DNA from: Astragalus membranaceus
Taxonomy: Eukaryota > Streptophyta > Magnoliopsida > Fabales > Fabaceae
NCBI GenBank assembly: GCA_039519185.1
Contig: CM076848.1
Span: forward strand, 61,096,778 to 61,160,777
Reading direction: 5' to 3'
DNA: 64,000 bases
The first letter of the stretch is position 1; each line of letters opens with the position of its first letter. Below, in pieces: positions 37,001 to 47,433 of the stretch. The translations under genes were made by a program, and so were the position numbers. A model generated the notes under the pieces. That model searched no databases, was not told the DNA's origin, and saw nothing but the letters and a program-made list of their open reading frames with translations.

Positions 37001-37232
37001 CTCCATCAACAAGTACAAAGTTCGTCTTGTAGCCAAAGGCTACAATCAATTACCTGGCAAGGACTATGGAGAAACTTTCTCCCCGGTTGTTAAACCTACA
37101 ACTATCATAATTCTCCTTTCTTTGGCTATCACCAACAAATGGGATATCCAACAAATTGATATCAATAATGCCTTCATCAATGGCATTCTTCAAGAAGACA
37201 TCTATATGGTTCAACCACCTGGATTTACTAAC
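34019..37232 (+). pseudogene. copia 2 gag-protease-integrase-RT (first half), broken
   Basis: Starts at ATG 34019 (MATSSNHSSEDSS). gag core with LDDKNFLLWNQRV, CCHC zinc knuckle CQLCGRYGHSVLEC at about 34900, protease DTGASHHVT at about 35164, pre-integrase HARLGHAN with CNAC, integrase with DLWGP, QSDNGGEF and NGSVERKH. A TGA at 36170-36172 interrupts integrase in frame, and a frameshift near 36315 moves the frame; the RT begins GCKWVYRVKENPDG and reaches VQPPGFTNN, where the CACTA element enters. Not translatable as a whole. Confidence 0.88.
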
Positions 37233-37261
37233 AATCACTGGTGCAAAATCAGGAAAAGAAT

Positions 37262-37520
37262 TAGATATTTAAAGTCAGGCGCTCAGATGCCTGACTTTAT
37301 ATGTTGACACGGTGGCAAACTTGTAATTAAGAGGCAAAACTGCCAAGTTTTAAAGTCAAGCGAATACGCGTCTGACTTCTAAAATGAAAAAATAGGAAAA
37401 AAATTTGACTTTTAAAGTCATGCTATCAGACGCGTGACTACATAAGTAGACACGGTGGCAAACTTGTAATTAAGAGGTAAAGTTTTAAAGTCAGGCGAAT
37501 ACACGCCTGACTTCTAAAGT
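37262..37520. repeat. CACTA 2 left subterminal repeats
   Basis: Repeats of tttaaagtcaggcg and its reverse gcctgacttt, plus two copies of a 'gacacggtggcaaacttgta' word at 37305 and 37450. Probable transposase-binding array. Confidence 0.75.
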
Positions 37521-37949
37521 ACTAAAATATAGAAAAAAAGAATTTCACCCTTCGCCTCACTCTGAGAACGCTCTCCTCTCCATTCTCACTCTCACGCGAA
37601 CCAGCAAATCAAAACTCTTCTCTCTAACCTTTCCTCTGCTCTGAAACCCTAAAGGTTTTCTGCCGCTAGAGGGGGAGCTCCCTCTACCACCTTCGAATCT
37701 CCCCCCCTCTGATCCCTGATCTCCTCCCCGCTTTCTCTTTCTCGCCTTCACCTAGATCTACCTCTCTTGGTTTTGTGCGAATTGATTTGTATCCAGACCA
37801 CTCTGTCTTCCTTCCTTCCTTCCTCCCCGCTTTCTCTTTCTCGCCTTCACCTAGATCTACCTTGCCTTTCTCCCCGCTTTCTCCTTCCTTCCTTTCTTCA
37901 CCTTAAACCCCAAACCAAACCACTCTGTCTTCCGCTCTACCACTTCGCC

Positions 37950-38244
37950 ATGACGGTTGTAACCGAAGGCACCGCACGCACCAAAAGGATCCTGAAGCTC
38001 ACTCTCTCCCTTCTCGGCCTTGGCTTCAATTCCTCCAAATGGTACACCTTACCTTCTCTCTCCATCTCTCTCCCTCTCTCTCAAGTCTTATGTGTTTAAG
38101 TCGTTTTGCAGCAAAACGGCGGCGAAGATGGCGGTGGCGAGGATTAAGCTTTTGAGGAACAAGAGGGAGGTGGTTGTTAGGCAGATGAGACGCGACATTG
38201 CTCTTCTTTTTCAATCTGGTCAAGACGCCACCGCTCGGATCCGG
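37950..38244 (+). pseudogene. Captured IST1-like gene, first two exons
   Basis: Exon 1 (37950-38041) opens MTVVTEGTARTKRILKLTLS and ends GLGFNSSK; after a short intron, exon 2 (38112-38244) reads KTAAKMAVARIKLLRNKREV, VVRQMRRDIALLFQSGQDAT. This is the start of the IST1/DUF292 domain found in ESCRT-associated regulators of Vps4. A C/T-rich leader upstream looks like the gene's own 5' UTR. Splice sites appear usable. Further exons are displaced to 39670-39992 and 42240-42410. Confidence 0.8.
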
Positions 38245-38472
38245 GTAAATTTCAAGATCACTTTTTTATATATTTTTAATACACTAAATTGATTTTTTTG
38301 AATATATTGAATGTTAAATTGATGTGTGATTAACCTTGATTTGTGATGATAGCACATTGTAGAGCTGATTCTAACTGGTACTAGGTGAAGGCTTAGGTTA
38401 AAGGATATTGATTTTGTAGTTGAGATAGTTAGTTTGGAATTAATTTGTTAAATACGAAATATTAATTTATAG

Positions 38473-39276
38473 GTGGTGTTGAGTCCAACACATCTTGCAA
38501 TTGTGATGGAGCATGCGACTGGAGATCTGTTTGACTATCTTAAAGGGTACGGGAAATTTAGTGAAGATCAGGTTTGTGCTCTCATTTTTGTAAACAAATT
38601 CTTTTATATATATATATATATATAAATATGCTGTATCTCATTTTTGTCTTGGCCTTTGAAAATTGCAGGCTAGATACTTCTTCCAACAGCTCATTTTAGG
38701 AATCAGTTTTTGTCACAATATGGTAAATGAAATAAAATATTATTCCAAGAATGCATTTGTTCCCTTGGATATGTATTGATAGTAAGATGATTTTTTACCT
38801 TCTTTTACAGGAAATATGCCATAGAGACCTGAAATTGGAGAACCTTTTACTGGTTGGAAGATGTCTTAAAATCTGTGATTTTGGCTATTCTAAGGTATAA
38901 TTTTTATGAAATAATATCATAGTGTAAGTAACTATATATAAATACATAATATTTGATAATTTTGCTTCTAATAATCTTTATTTTTCCAGTCATATCTACT
39001 TCATTCGAGACCAAAATCAAAGCTTGGAACTCCAGCTTATGTTGCACCTGAGGTTTTATCTTGTAAAGAGTATGATGGAAAGGTATTATATTTTAATTTT
39101 CAAAGGATTCAATTTATAATGAAATGGTTCATTTGTTCAGTAAGTGCACAAAGTGATGGTTCTGTGTGGTTATTCAGATGGCAGATATATGGTCCTGTGG
39201 AGTGATACTTTATACAATGCTTGTGGGAGCATTTTCTATCAACATTCTAGAGAACAAGTTTGAAATTTTTGATTGA
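38473..39276 (+). pseudogene. Captured SnRK2 protein kinase fragment, five exons
   Basis: Exons 38473-38571, 38669-38722, 38811-38894, 39000-39082 and 39178 onward give PTHLAIVMEHA, ARYFFQQLILGISFCHN, EICHRDLKLENLLL, KICDFGYSK, LLHSRPKSKLGTPAYVAPEV and MADIWSCGVILYTMLVGAF. This is the middle of an SnRK2 (osmotic stress/ABA) kinase with HRDLKLEN, DFG and APE motifs, but the ATP-binding lobe and acidic C-terminus are missing. It ends in unrelated sequence with a stop at 39276. It sits between IST1 exons, so it was inserted into that captured gene or joined to it inside the transposon. Confidence 0.82.
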
Positions 39277-39669
39277 CCATTATCAGTCCAATAAAAAATA
39301 GAGTAAAAAAGAATGAATGGGTTTTACAAACGACCCTTTCCTTCACCTCCCGCAGTTAATTTTGTTTCCGATGAAGGCAAGGTCAGTCTTTTACTGTTAT
39401 TTATTAATTATTATTTTTATGCAATCTCCTTGGTTTCAAATGATTTCTATTTCTGATTATCAAAAGGAGTACACACGTTGTTAAAATATATACACGAGTT
39501 TAATTAGTAGCTAGAACATATGTAATGACTATTGTTCCTCCATGTAAATACTCCCTAATGCAGTGGCAATTTACTTCTAAACTGGTATTTGCTTATCAGT
39601 AAACTACTAAACTTTATTAATTCTAAATGATATTCATATCAGTGTTTGTGAATTGCATTTTTCTTTTAG

Positions 39670-39992
39670 TTGATTGACAAGCTCTCGGTTTGCACACCTA
39701 CCGGTGAAGTGAAGTTGAAAGTGTTGAAGGAAATAGCAAAGGAATATCAAATCGATTGGGATACTACAAAATCTGAAAATGAACTTCTCAAACCTCCAGA
39801 AGAGCTAATAGTATGTTTTCTTTCTATAGCTATCTATTAACCATTTTCTGTATGTTTTCTATCTCTTGATTTCTTATGCTTTTTTAAATTCTCATCTTAT
39901 CAGAAAGGGCATAACACTTTTGTCAGTGCCAGCAGCTTACCAGTAAAGCCATCAACAAATGCATCCACCAAATTCAATAGGCCAGTTACAAG
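39670..39992 (+). pseudogene. Captured IST1-like gene, later exons
   Basis: Exon 39670-39810 reads LIDKLSVCTPTGEVKLKVLK then EIAKEYQIDWDTTKSENELL, the C-terminal end of the IST1 domain; exon 39904-39992 continues KGHNTFVSASSLPVKPSTNA. GT-AG borders are intact. Middle exons of the domain are missing and replaced by the SnRK2 fragment. Confidence 0.7.
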
Positions 39993-40063
39993 GTGATTCA
40001 AAACTTAATACTCTGTTGCATATTTGCATTATTATTGTTCTTATCTTCTAATAAGATTCTGTG

Positions 40064-42204
40064 TGATTGGAAGGGAAGAGAAAGGCTGGAACTTGGTCCA
40101 TTGGGAGACGCGAGCGTCGCATCCTCTGCGCCGCCGAGACCACAACAGTGCTGCGCTTCCTCCCGCAAGCCACGAGCGCCACTCCCACCTCCCTCTTCCG
40201 TTCCCCTGCACTACAGATCTGCTTTGTGGGTGAAAGAGAGAAGGAGAAAGGAACTGGTAGAAACGGAATGACCATAGGGCGATTGACTGCTTGTGTTGCG
40301 TTTTAGAAGGCGTTGCCGTGGCCTCCATGGCTAGCTCCGACGACTTGCTACAGATCCTCCCATGGGGCTCTGTCCCTGATCCATGCGCCGTGCCATCTCT
40401 GCAAGTGGATCTCTGCGCCATGCCGTCTTCACAGTTCAGAGCTCCTTGCGCCGTGCCTTCAGCTGTGCCGTCTTCACAGAACGGAGCTTCCTCTGCTGCG
40501 CCGTCAGCACCTGACAGAGGTGCAGTTCGCGATATCTTTCCAGAGGCTGATGTACAGGTTTCGGGATCCAGTGCTGCTCTGGCTTCGGTCAACAGTGCTC
40601 CTTCTGGGAATAATTTGGGTGCGGCTGTCGTACAACAAGTTGTTGTGGATGTCCCATCTGCGAGTGGTGTTAAACGAAAATCTTTCTTTGAGGCGCGGAC
40701 AGGTATCCCTCAAGCCCCTAGATCGTTTGCAGATTTTGACTACAGGAAGCCGCAGAAACCTTGTTTAAAAGGAGATGTTATTGCTGTTAAGATCTCTGAA
40801 GATGAATATCAGGCTAGTATAGCTGAATGTGTTAATCTTTTACACGGTAGAATAATTTTGGCCAAAGGAGATAAACCATATCAGATTAAGGATTTAAAGG
40901 CCACGTTGTCTAATATCTGGAAGATCTCTTCTGATTGGTCTCTGGTGTCTCTTGGTAAGGGTTTTTTTGAATTCTCTTTTGTCTCTATTGAGGATCTTAG
41001 GCATGTTTGGTCTCTTGGTTCGCGATCTCTTAAGCCGGGTGTTTTGCGCCTGTTTGCTTGGAAGCCAGATTTTGACCCTATCTCTGCAAAACAAACCAAT
41101 GCTCAGTGTTGGGTTAGGCTTCATGGTTTGTCCCGGGAATACTGGAGGTCAAAATTTTTGTTTGAGATCAGTGGTAGCCTAGGAGCTCCTATTGCTTTGG
41201 ATGAAGCCACTACGAAAAGGACTTTTGGGTATTTTGCTAGAGTTCTTATTGATGTAGATTTTTCTGAGAAACTACATGATCAACTGTTAGTAGAAAGAGA
41301 GGGTTACTCCTTTTTCATCAGGGTGGAATATGAGAGTGTCCTTCTGTTTTGCACCTCCTGTCAATGTATTGGTCATTCTCCCCAGAATTGTAAAAGAAAC
41401 GCTGACATCCCAACCAAACCTTCTCGGAATGACAATGAGAAGCATTCGGAGAAACCAGGTGAGCCTGATGCTGGCCCAGTCAGTGTGCAAGACAATAGTC
41501 TAGTTTTGGTAAGGGAGAAAAATGATCTCATCAAGGGTTTTGGACACACTGTTATTTCCCCGGAAGAGATGGCTGGGGGCCATGTTGATATTGGTGAAGC
41601 TCACACCTGCTCCACCAAGTCTCCCACGACTAGGTTTGATTCTGGTGCTTCCTACGCGGTGGAGGTATTTGCTTTGGAAAAAAGCTGGGCGGATATCGCA
41701 GATGAGGAGGTTGTCTCTAACTCGCAAGCAGCTATGCTCTTTCCAAACACCAAAGTTTTGATTGTTCCTGACTCAGAGGTCACGAATCCTGCAGTAAAGG
41801 CTGATATGCAAATTTTAAGTAGGCTGTGGGGTGAGTCGCCAGATGACGTTGGTGACCCGGTGGTTCCTAACTCAGCGGAGATGTACTCGGAACCGGTTGT
41901 GTCCAAGAAACAGAAGAAGACGCAAAAAAAGACTGTTGGGCTACAATCTTCGGTCTAAATCTAGTTCAATTTCTGTCACTTTTTGAGGTGTTGTTTATTT
42001 ATTTCAGTCTTTGGGCCCGTTTTGTTTGGACTGTTGGTCTGCTCTCAACCTTTGTTTGGTTTTTGGGTGCCTTTGCCCATGTTCCTTTTTGTTGCTTTGT
42101 TTGCTTTTTCTGGCTTTGGGTCTTGGTTTGGTCCCCCCTTAGTCTTTTTAATTTCTGTATTCTTTTTCTCTTTTTAATATAATTTAGTTGCTTAAAAAAA
42201 ATAA
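40064..42204 (+). mobile_element. LINE (L1-type) with ORF1 only
   Basis: Flanked by a perfect 15-bp duplication, taataagattctgtg, at 40049-40063 and 42205-42219. It holds a 5' leader, one ORF (40327-41958), a T-rich 3' UTR and a short A-rich tail ending in taa repeats. The endonuclease/reverse-transcriptase ORF2 expected after ORF1 is entirely missing, yet the 3' end is present, so it is an internal deletion derivative (a half-LINE), not a 5'-truncated copy. Confidence 0.9.
40327..41958 (+). CDS. LINE ORF1 protein, DUF4283 plus zinc knuckle, 543 aa
   Basis: Start at ATG 40327 (MASSDDLLQ). Residues ~1-150 are low-complexity and Ala/Pro/Ser-rich; ~158-260 form a DUF4283 domain (DEYQASIAECVNLLHGRII ... 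LRLFAWKPDFDP); WVRLHGLSREYW follows; a CCHC knuckle CTSCQCIGHSPQNC lies near residue 341; the C-terminus is acidic then lysine-rich (KKQKKTQKKT). ORF1 proteins of plant L1 elements bind the element RNA. The 543 codons are uninterrupted, which suggests a recent copy. Confidence 0.85.
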   Translation: MASSDDLLQILPWGSVPDPCAVPSLQVDLCAMPSSQFRAPCAVPSAVPSSQNGASSAAPSAPDRGAVRDIFPEADVQVSGSSAALASVNSAPSGNNLGAAVVQQVVVDVPSASGVKRKSFFEARTGIPQAPRSFADFDYRKPQKPCLKGDVIAVKISEDEYQASIAECVNLLHGRIILAKGDKPYQIKDLKATLSNIWKISSDWSLVSLGKGFFEFSFVSIEDLRHVWSLGSRSLKPGVLRLFAWKPDFDPISAKQTNAQCWVRLHGLSREYWRSKFLFEISGSLGAPIALDEATTKRTFGYFARVLIDVDFSEKLHDQLLVEREGYSFFIRVEYESVLLFCTSCQCIGHSPQNCKRNADIPTKPSRNDNEKHSEKPGEPDAGPVSVQDNSLVLVREKNDLIKGFGHTVISPEEMAGGHVDIGEAHTCSTKSPTTRFDSGASYAVEVFALEKSWADIADEEVVSNSQAAMLFPNTKVLIVPDSEVTNPAVKADMQILSRLWGESPDDVGDPVVPNSAEMYSEPVVSKKQKKTQKKTVGLQSSV

Positions 42205-42239
42205 TAATAAGATTCTGTGGTGACTCATCAGTTTATCAG

Positions 42240-42410
42240 GTGGTGGAAAAAGCAACGCGATGCATTTTGAATATTCTAAGTCTGCTGTTTAAGCAGCAGC
42301 TGAATCAGCTAAGAAAGCAATCCCCGCAGCTGAATCAGCTAAGCGAGGATCAGGCTTACATTCATGAAAGTCTCAGCATGAAACCTTCCTATGATACTAT
42401 AAATGGACAA
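42240..42410 (+). pseudogene. Captured IST1-like gene, C-terminal remnant
   Basis: After an acceptor the frame gives an AAAESAKKAIPAAESAK run, the alanine-rich tail typical of plant IST1-like proteins, with an in-frame stop just before it. It lies directly after the LINE's right duplication, so the LINE split this captured gene. Confidence 0.55.
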
Positions 42411-42591
42411 AAAAATAGATGTTTAGTGTTGCATACAGGTTGATTTTCCTGATTAGTGTTGCATACAGGTTGTTGTCCTAGAACTTGGCTTTCTCTTAGG
42501 TGGACATTCCAAACTGTGCCTTGTGCTTTTCTAGATTTCAAACTTATTAATTTAAAATTTATTAACTTTTTCTTAATATATAGTGGCATTG

Positions 42592-43221
42592 TGATAAGGA
42601 CATGAAGATTCAAGAATTGACACTAGGACCAATAACAAGAGGGAGAGCAAAGAAGATTAAAGAGCAATTAGAGACTCAAATGGCTTATTTGCTTGATGAT
42701 AGCAAGAGTTCTAAAATTACTTGTTGTCCTATAAATCTTTTAATAGTTGATATTGTTTAGATTTCCTTTAATTGTAATAGGTTATATTTTAAGTTTGGAA
42801 ACTTGGGTTTAAATGTGTAGACACGTGTTAAACTATTTGGGCCATGTTTTGGGCTTGTATGTTGGTCTTATTTTGCTTATGTTGCCTTGGCCAAACCCTA
42901 GCTATATAAGGGTTGGTGGTGCTTCATGTAAAGGGGCTTAGATCATTTTTATAATATTGTGAGTTTAGAGCAAGTTGCTCCTCCTAGTTCTTCTTAGAAC
43001 CTCCATGGATCTTATCAAGGGCTTCATTGTGCTTGTGGCGGTCCTACAATGGAATTTATCATTCATCCTTGAATGTGGCATTCCTTCATCTCCTTGAATC
43101 ATTCCTTTCTAGTCCACCTTTTGTAAGTTCTTCCCCTTTTAGTTTGTTTGTATTTGCAAAAATTATGATTTATGGAAGGATCCTTGGATTTTTAGTGAAC
43201 TTATATGTCTAGTTCACATCA
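42592..43221 (+). repeat. 5' LTR of gypsy element
   Basis: TG...CA ends, 630 bp, identical by eye to 49437-50066. It includes a tatataaggg promoter-like box near 42903. Confidence 0.92.
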
Positions 43222-43223
43222 AG

Positions 43224-43235
43224 TGGTATCAGATT
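43224..43235 (+). other. Primer-binding site of gypsy element
   Basis: tggtatcagatt follows the LTR after two bases and matches the initiator Met-tRNA end. Confidence 0.8.
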
Positions 43236-43322
43236 TAGGTTCCGATTTTTGTTTCTGTTTGCATCCTGTTTAATTTTTTTTTTCCTTGTTTCTTTTGTTT
43301 GCGTATCGTTTCGTTTCTGTTA

Positions 43323-43692
43323 GGGGGTGTTTGTTTCGAATGTAGAATTAGCATTCCTGGGAATACATAGGTAGGAAATGAGTATTCCCACGTTTGTTAG
43401 AAGTTTGAAAAAAAATATTCCCAGGTATCAAGATTCCTATGAGTGAAATAACTTCCATCATTCCTAAGGATTTATTCCCAAGGAAAAGGGTGGGAAAAAA
43501 GTTCCCATGAATATGTGAATAAAAATCATGAGTAACTACCTATATTCCAACTCTTAGAATAATTCCTGGGAATGTTATAAATATTTACCAAACACAATTT
43601 TCACTAATACCTTGCAATAATATTCCCATCATTTTGTTCTTAAGAAATTCATTCCCTGAAATGAAATTACTAAACTCGAAAGAAACGCCCCC
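43323..43692. mobile_element. Tourist-like MITE (PIF/Harbinger) in the gypsy leader
   Basis: 370 bp with ends gggggtgtttgtttcga and, on the minus strand, gggggcgtttctttcga. Flanked by TTA at 43320-43322 and 43693-43695, the Harbinger duplication. Internal 'attccca' words recur in both orientations. Non-coding. Confidence 0.88.
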
Positions 43693-44952
43693 TTAGCATC
43701 TAGTTTCTTCCATCTCTTTAGTTCAAGTCTCTTTCGTTTTCGCTAGTTTGTCTGCTTGATTAGCGTTCTTTTGTTTTGTTTTTGTTTCTGTTCTCATTCT
43801 CGTTCTCTGTATGTGAATTTGCGTTCTTGCAGATTTAGATTTTGTTCTTGATCTGCGTAAGTTCGTTTCGCTTCGTTTGGGAGTTCTTGTGCGATTCAGA
43901 TTTTCTGTTTCGTTTTTGTGCGATTCAGATTTTCTGTTCGATTTTGTGCAATTCAGATTCAGATCTTGCGCAATTCAAATTGATATTCGTGGTTTTCTGT
44001 TTTGCGTTCTTGAATGTTCTTGATCTCCGTTCGGGACAGTACAGTGTTTGTGTGTTTGTCAATCCCGTAGTTATCCGTTTGCGATTGGCTAGTTCTTGTA
44101 CTCAAATCAGTTTGTGTTGTTCTTGATTTGCCTTAGTTATTGATTCTGTGTGCTGTGATTGTTTCACGTCTTATTCGTCACTTTGGTCCTGGCTTCAGTC
44201 TGTACATTCGTGGCATAGGTTCTAATCTTAATCAGGTTCTGTTCTTTGATTTTTAATAGTAATTGCAAATTTGATTTTTGTGTTCTCTCTTAAATACTTG
44301 CTCAAATCTGGATTTTCAAAAGCCAAAATAGTATAAAAAAAAAAGAGGAATCCAATTCTACAGAGAAAATTCAAAAAAAAGACAAGTGCTGAAAAAAAGT
44401 GATTCTACCCAAAAGCACTTCTAGAAAAAGGCATTACAAAAAAAAAATATCCAGAATCGTTCATTTTGATACATCAATCCTATTTGCATCTTAATTGTTC
44501 CTATTAGACATTACAAGTTGTTTTAGTGTCTTACCTTCCACATATTTGAAACACTTAGTCTTTTAGTCTAACCTTTCTTGAGTTGTTTTATTAATGTCTT
44601 TTGTTTCCTTAGAATTTTCTTGTGTGTCTTTCTAAATTCCTTGGTTGTGTCTTAGAATCTCATTTTGTCCTTTTTTTTTGCCTCTTGAATGATACATCAC
44701 ATTGTGTACATCCATAAGTTTATTTAAGTTTTCTACATTCTTGATTGAGCAATTGGTGGGTTCTTTGAAGAGCTTCATGAGTGGCAATTTTTAGGGAGTG
44801 GAAAAAGGCAAGTGTGAACATTAGAGAAAAAGCCAAAATTTGTGTGAAACACGAGTGACACTTTCTTTGAGTGAAACACTTAGCGAGTGGTGAGGTCCTT
44901 TTATTTTTACTTTTTATTTTGTTTTGTGTACTTGTAATCTTGGAATTTCAAT

Positions 44953-47397
44953 ATGGGTGACTCTCCATCTACTTCCCCAAGGACGGCTTCCCTTATCCAT
45001 CATATGACTAGAATGTTAGAGGCTCAAGCCAATCTATTCAATGATAAAGTCAATGAATTGAGGGAGGAATTTGTGCAACAAAGGGAAGTTACATCCCCAC
45101 ATGGAAGACTTTCTACTATTGGTGAGTATGATGATGAATCCGAAAGGGATGAACGGTATGAACATCATAGGCATAGGAGAAGGCATAGGGGACATGGAAG
45201 GCACCATAGGAATCATAGTGGTGATGGAAGAAGGCATAGAAGGCATGATGATAAGTATGAAAGTGGCAAAATTAAATTTCCCTCATTCCATGGGAAAAGT
45301 GATCCGGATGCTTATTTAGATTGGGAACTTAAGATGGACCAATTGTTTGAGGTTCATGATATTCATGATGATAGGAGGGTGAAGTTAGCTTCTTTGGAAT
45401 TTAAAGATTATGCTTTACTTTGGTGGGACCAAAATGTGAAGGATCGGAGAAGGTGTGGTGCTAGAGAAGTGGATGATTGGGAAGATCTAAAAAGCATTTT
45501 GAGAAAAAGATATGTTCCCTCTCTTCATCATAGGGATTTGCACCAAAAGCTCCAAAAGTTAAAGCAAGGGTCCAAAAGTGTTGAAGATTATTACATAGAC
45601 TTTGAAACTTTGAGAATTCGATCCAATACAAGGGAGGATGAAGAAGCTAAAATAGCTAGGTTTCTCAATGGCCTAAGCTATGAAATAAGGGATGTGGTAG
45701 AACTCCAACGTTTTGAAGATATTGAGGAGCTTGTCCATCAAGCTTCTAAAGTGGAGCAACAAATCAAAAGAAAATCCAACTACAAAAAATATTCCTCAAG
45801 CAAGGACAAAGATGCTTCACATTGGAAGGATAAACACAAGAGGGAGGGCTCAAAGTCCCCCAAGGCCACTTCAAAGGAGGGAGGTAAGTCTTCTAACCCT
45901 TTTAAACCTTCATCTTCAAGTTCTTCATCCACCAAATGTTTTAAATGTTTGGGAAGAGGTCACATAGCATCAAATTGCCCAAATAAAAAAACCATGATTG
46001 CAAGAGGCAAAGATGTTTATGAAACCGCTTCCTCATCATACTCTTCCCCTTCGCAATCCTCGTCAAGTGAGAAAGAGAGTGATTGTGAGTTGGCCCCCCT
46101 TAAAGGAGATCTTCTCATGGTAAGAAGACTCCTAGGAGTCAAAGTAAAAGAGCATGATGATTCTCAAAGAGAAAATATTTTCCATACAAGATGTTCAATT
46201 AATGGAAATATTTGCTCTTTGATCATTGATGGAGGAAGTTGTACAAATGTGGCTAGCTCTAGATTAGTCCATAAACTTGATATGAAAACAACTCCCCATC
46301 CTAGGCCATACAAATTGCAATGGCTTAATGAAAATGAAGAACTTTTGGTTGACAAACAAGTCTTGGTTTCTTTTAGCATTGGTAAATATCATGATGAAAT
46401 TTTATGTGATGTTGTGCCTATGGAGGCGGGCCACCTGTTGTTAGGTAGGCCATGGCAATTTGATCGTATGGTCATACATGATGGTAGAACCAATACCTTC
46501 ACTTTTATGCATAAAAAGCATAAAGTGACTCTTTTGCCTCTTAGTCCCAAAGAAGTTTGTAACGACCAACTTGCTTTGAAACAAAAAAGGGAAAAAGAGA
46601 ATAAAGAGAAAAAGGCAAAGTCCATCTTGCATGCTCATGAATCAACTAGCCAAGATTCTACCCCTAAGGTGGAAAGTTTTTTTATTAGAGAACATGTTGT
46701 TAGGAAAACATTGTTGGCAAGACAACCTTTGTACTTTCTCTATTGCAATGATATGTGTTTGTCTTCTTTGCCTAATGTTTTGCCTAAAGAAGTGGATTGC
46801 CTTTTAAAAGAGTTTAAGGATGTTTTCCCTAGTGAGTTACCTCAAGGCCTACCCCCTTTTAGAGGCATCGAGCATCAAATTGATCTCATTCCTAGTGCCT
46901 CTATCCCTAATAGGCCACCATATAGGGCGAATCCGGAACAAACAAAGGAAATAGAAAGTCAAGTTCAAAAGCTTTTAGCTAGTGGATGGGTTAGGGAAAG
47001 CCTAAGCCCTTGTGCTATGCCGGTGATACTTGTACCTAAGAAAGATGGTACTTGGCGCATGTGCACCGATTGTCGTGCCATAAATAACATCACCATTAAG
47101 TATAGGCATCCAATACCTAGACTTTATGATATGTTAGATGAATTGCATGGTGCATGTGTCTTTTCCAAGATTGACTTGAAAAGTGGCTATCATCAAATAA
47201 GATTAAGAGAGGGGGATGAATGGAAAACCGCTTTTAAGACGAAGTTTGGTCTTTATGAATGGTTAGTCATGCCTTTTGGTTTGACTAATGCCCCTAGCAC
47301 TTTTATGCGTTTGATGAACCATATTTTAAGGCATTTCATTGGAAAATTTGTTGTTGTTTACTTTGATGACATCCTCATTTATAGCTTGAACATTTGA
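44953..47397 (+). CDS. gypsy gag-protease-RT, frame ends inside RT
   Basis: ATG 44953 (MGDSPSTSPRTASLIHHMTR). A His/Arg-rich region follows the N-terminus; gag core KIKFPSFHGKSDPDAYLDWE; zinc knuckle CFKCLGRGHIASNCP at about 45940; protease-like LIIDGGSCTNVASS at about 46225 (a GG where DSG or DTG is usual); RT with WVRESLSPCAMPVILVPKKD, MPFGLTNAPSTF and the YFDD box at about 47361. The frame stops at 47395-47397, just after DDILIYS, where a short deletion shifts the frame. Gag and protease are complete; RT lacks its thumb in this frame. Confidence 0.88.
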   Translation: MGDSPSTSPRTASLIHHMTRMLEAQANLFNDKVNELREEFVQQREVTSPHGRLSTIGEYDDESERDERYEHHRHRRRHRGHGRHHRNHSGDGRRHRRHDDKYESGKIKFPSFHGKSDPDAYLDWELKMDQLFEVHDIHDDRRVKLASLEFKDYALLWWDQNVKDRRRCGAREVDDWEDLKSILRKRYVPSLHHRDLHQKLQKLKQGSKSVEDYYIDFETLRIRSNTREDEEAKIARFLNGLSYEIRDVVELQRFEDIEELVHQASKVEQQIKRKSNYKKYSSSKDKDASHWKDKHKREGSKSPKATSKEGGKSSNPFKPSSSSSSSTKCFKCLGRGHIASNCPNKKTMIARGKDVYETASSSYSSPSQSSSSEKESDCELAPLKGDLLMVRRLLGVKVKEHDDSQRENIFHTRCSINGNICSLIIDGGSCTNVASSRLVHKLDMKTTPHPRPYKLQWLNENEELLVDKQVLVSFSIGKYHDEILCDVVPMEAGHLLLGRPWQFDRMVIHDGRTNTFTFMHKKHKVTLLPLSPKEVCNDQLALKQKREKENKEKKAKSILHAHESTSQDSTPKVESFFIREHVVRKTLLARQPLYFLYCNDMCLSSLPNVLPKEVDCLLKEFKDVFPSELPQGLPPFRGIEHQIDLIPSASIPNRPPYRANPEQTKEIESQVQKLLASGWVRESLSPCAMPVILVPKKDGTWRMCTDCRAINNITIKYRHPIPRLYDMLDELHGACVFSKIDLKSGYHQIRLREGDEWKTAFKTKFGLYEWLVMPFGLTNAPSTFMRLMNHILRHFIGKFVVVYFDDILIYSLNI

Positions 47398-47433
47398 GGA
47401 GTGTCATGAGTACACTTAGGAAAGAAAAGTTGT

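Noticed and set aside
40041..40592. 183-codon antisense ORF over the LINE leader
   Set aside because: It is the shadow of GC-rich leader and ORF1 N-terminus, with no start context or domain.
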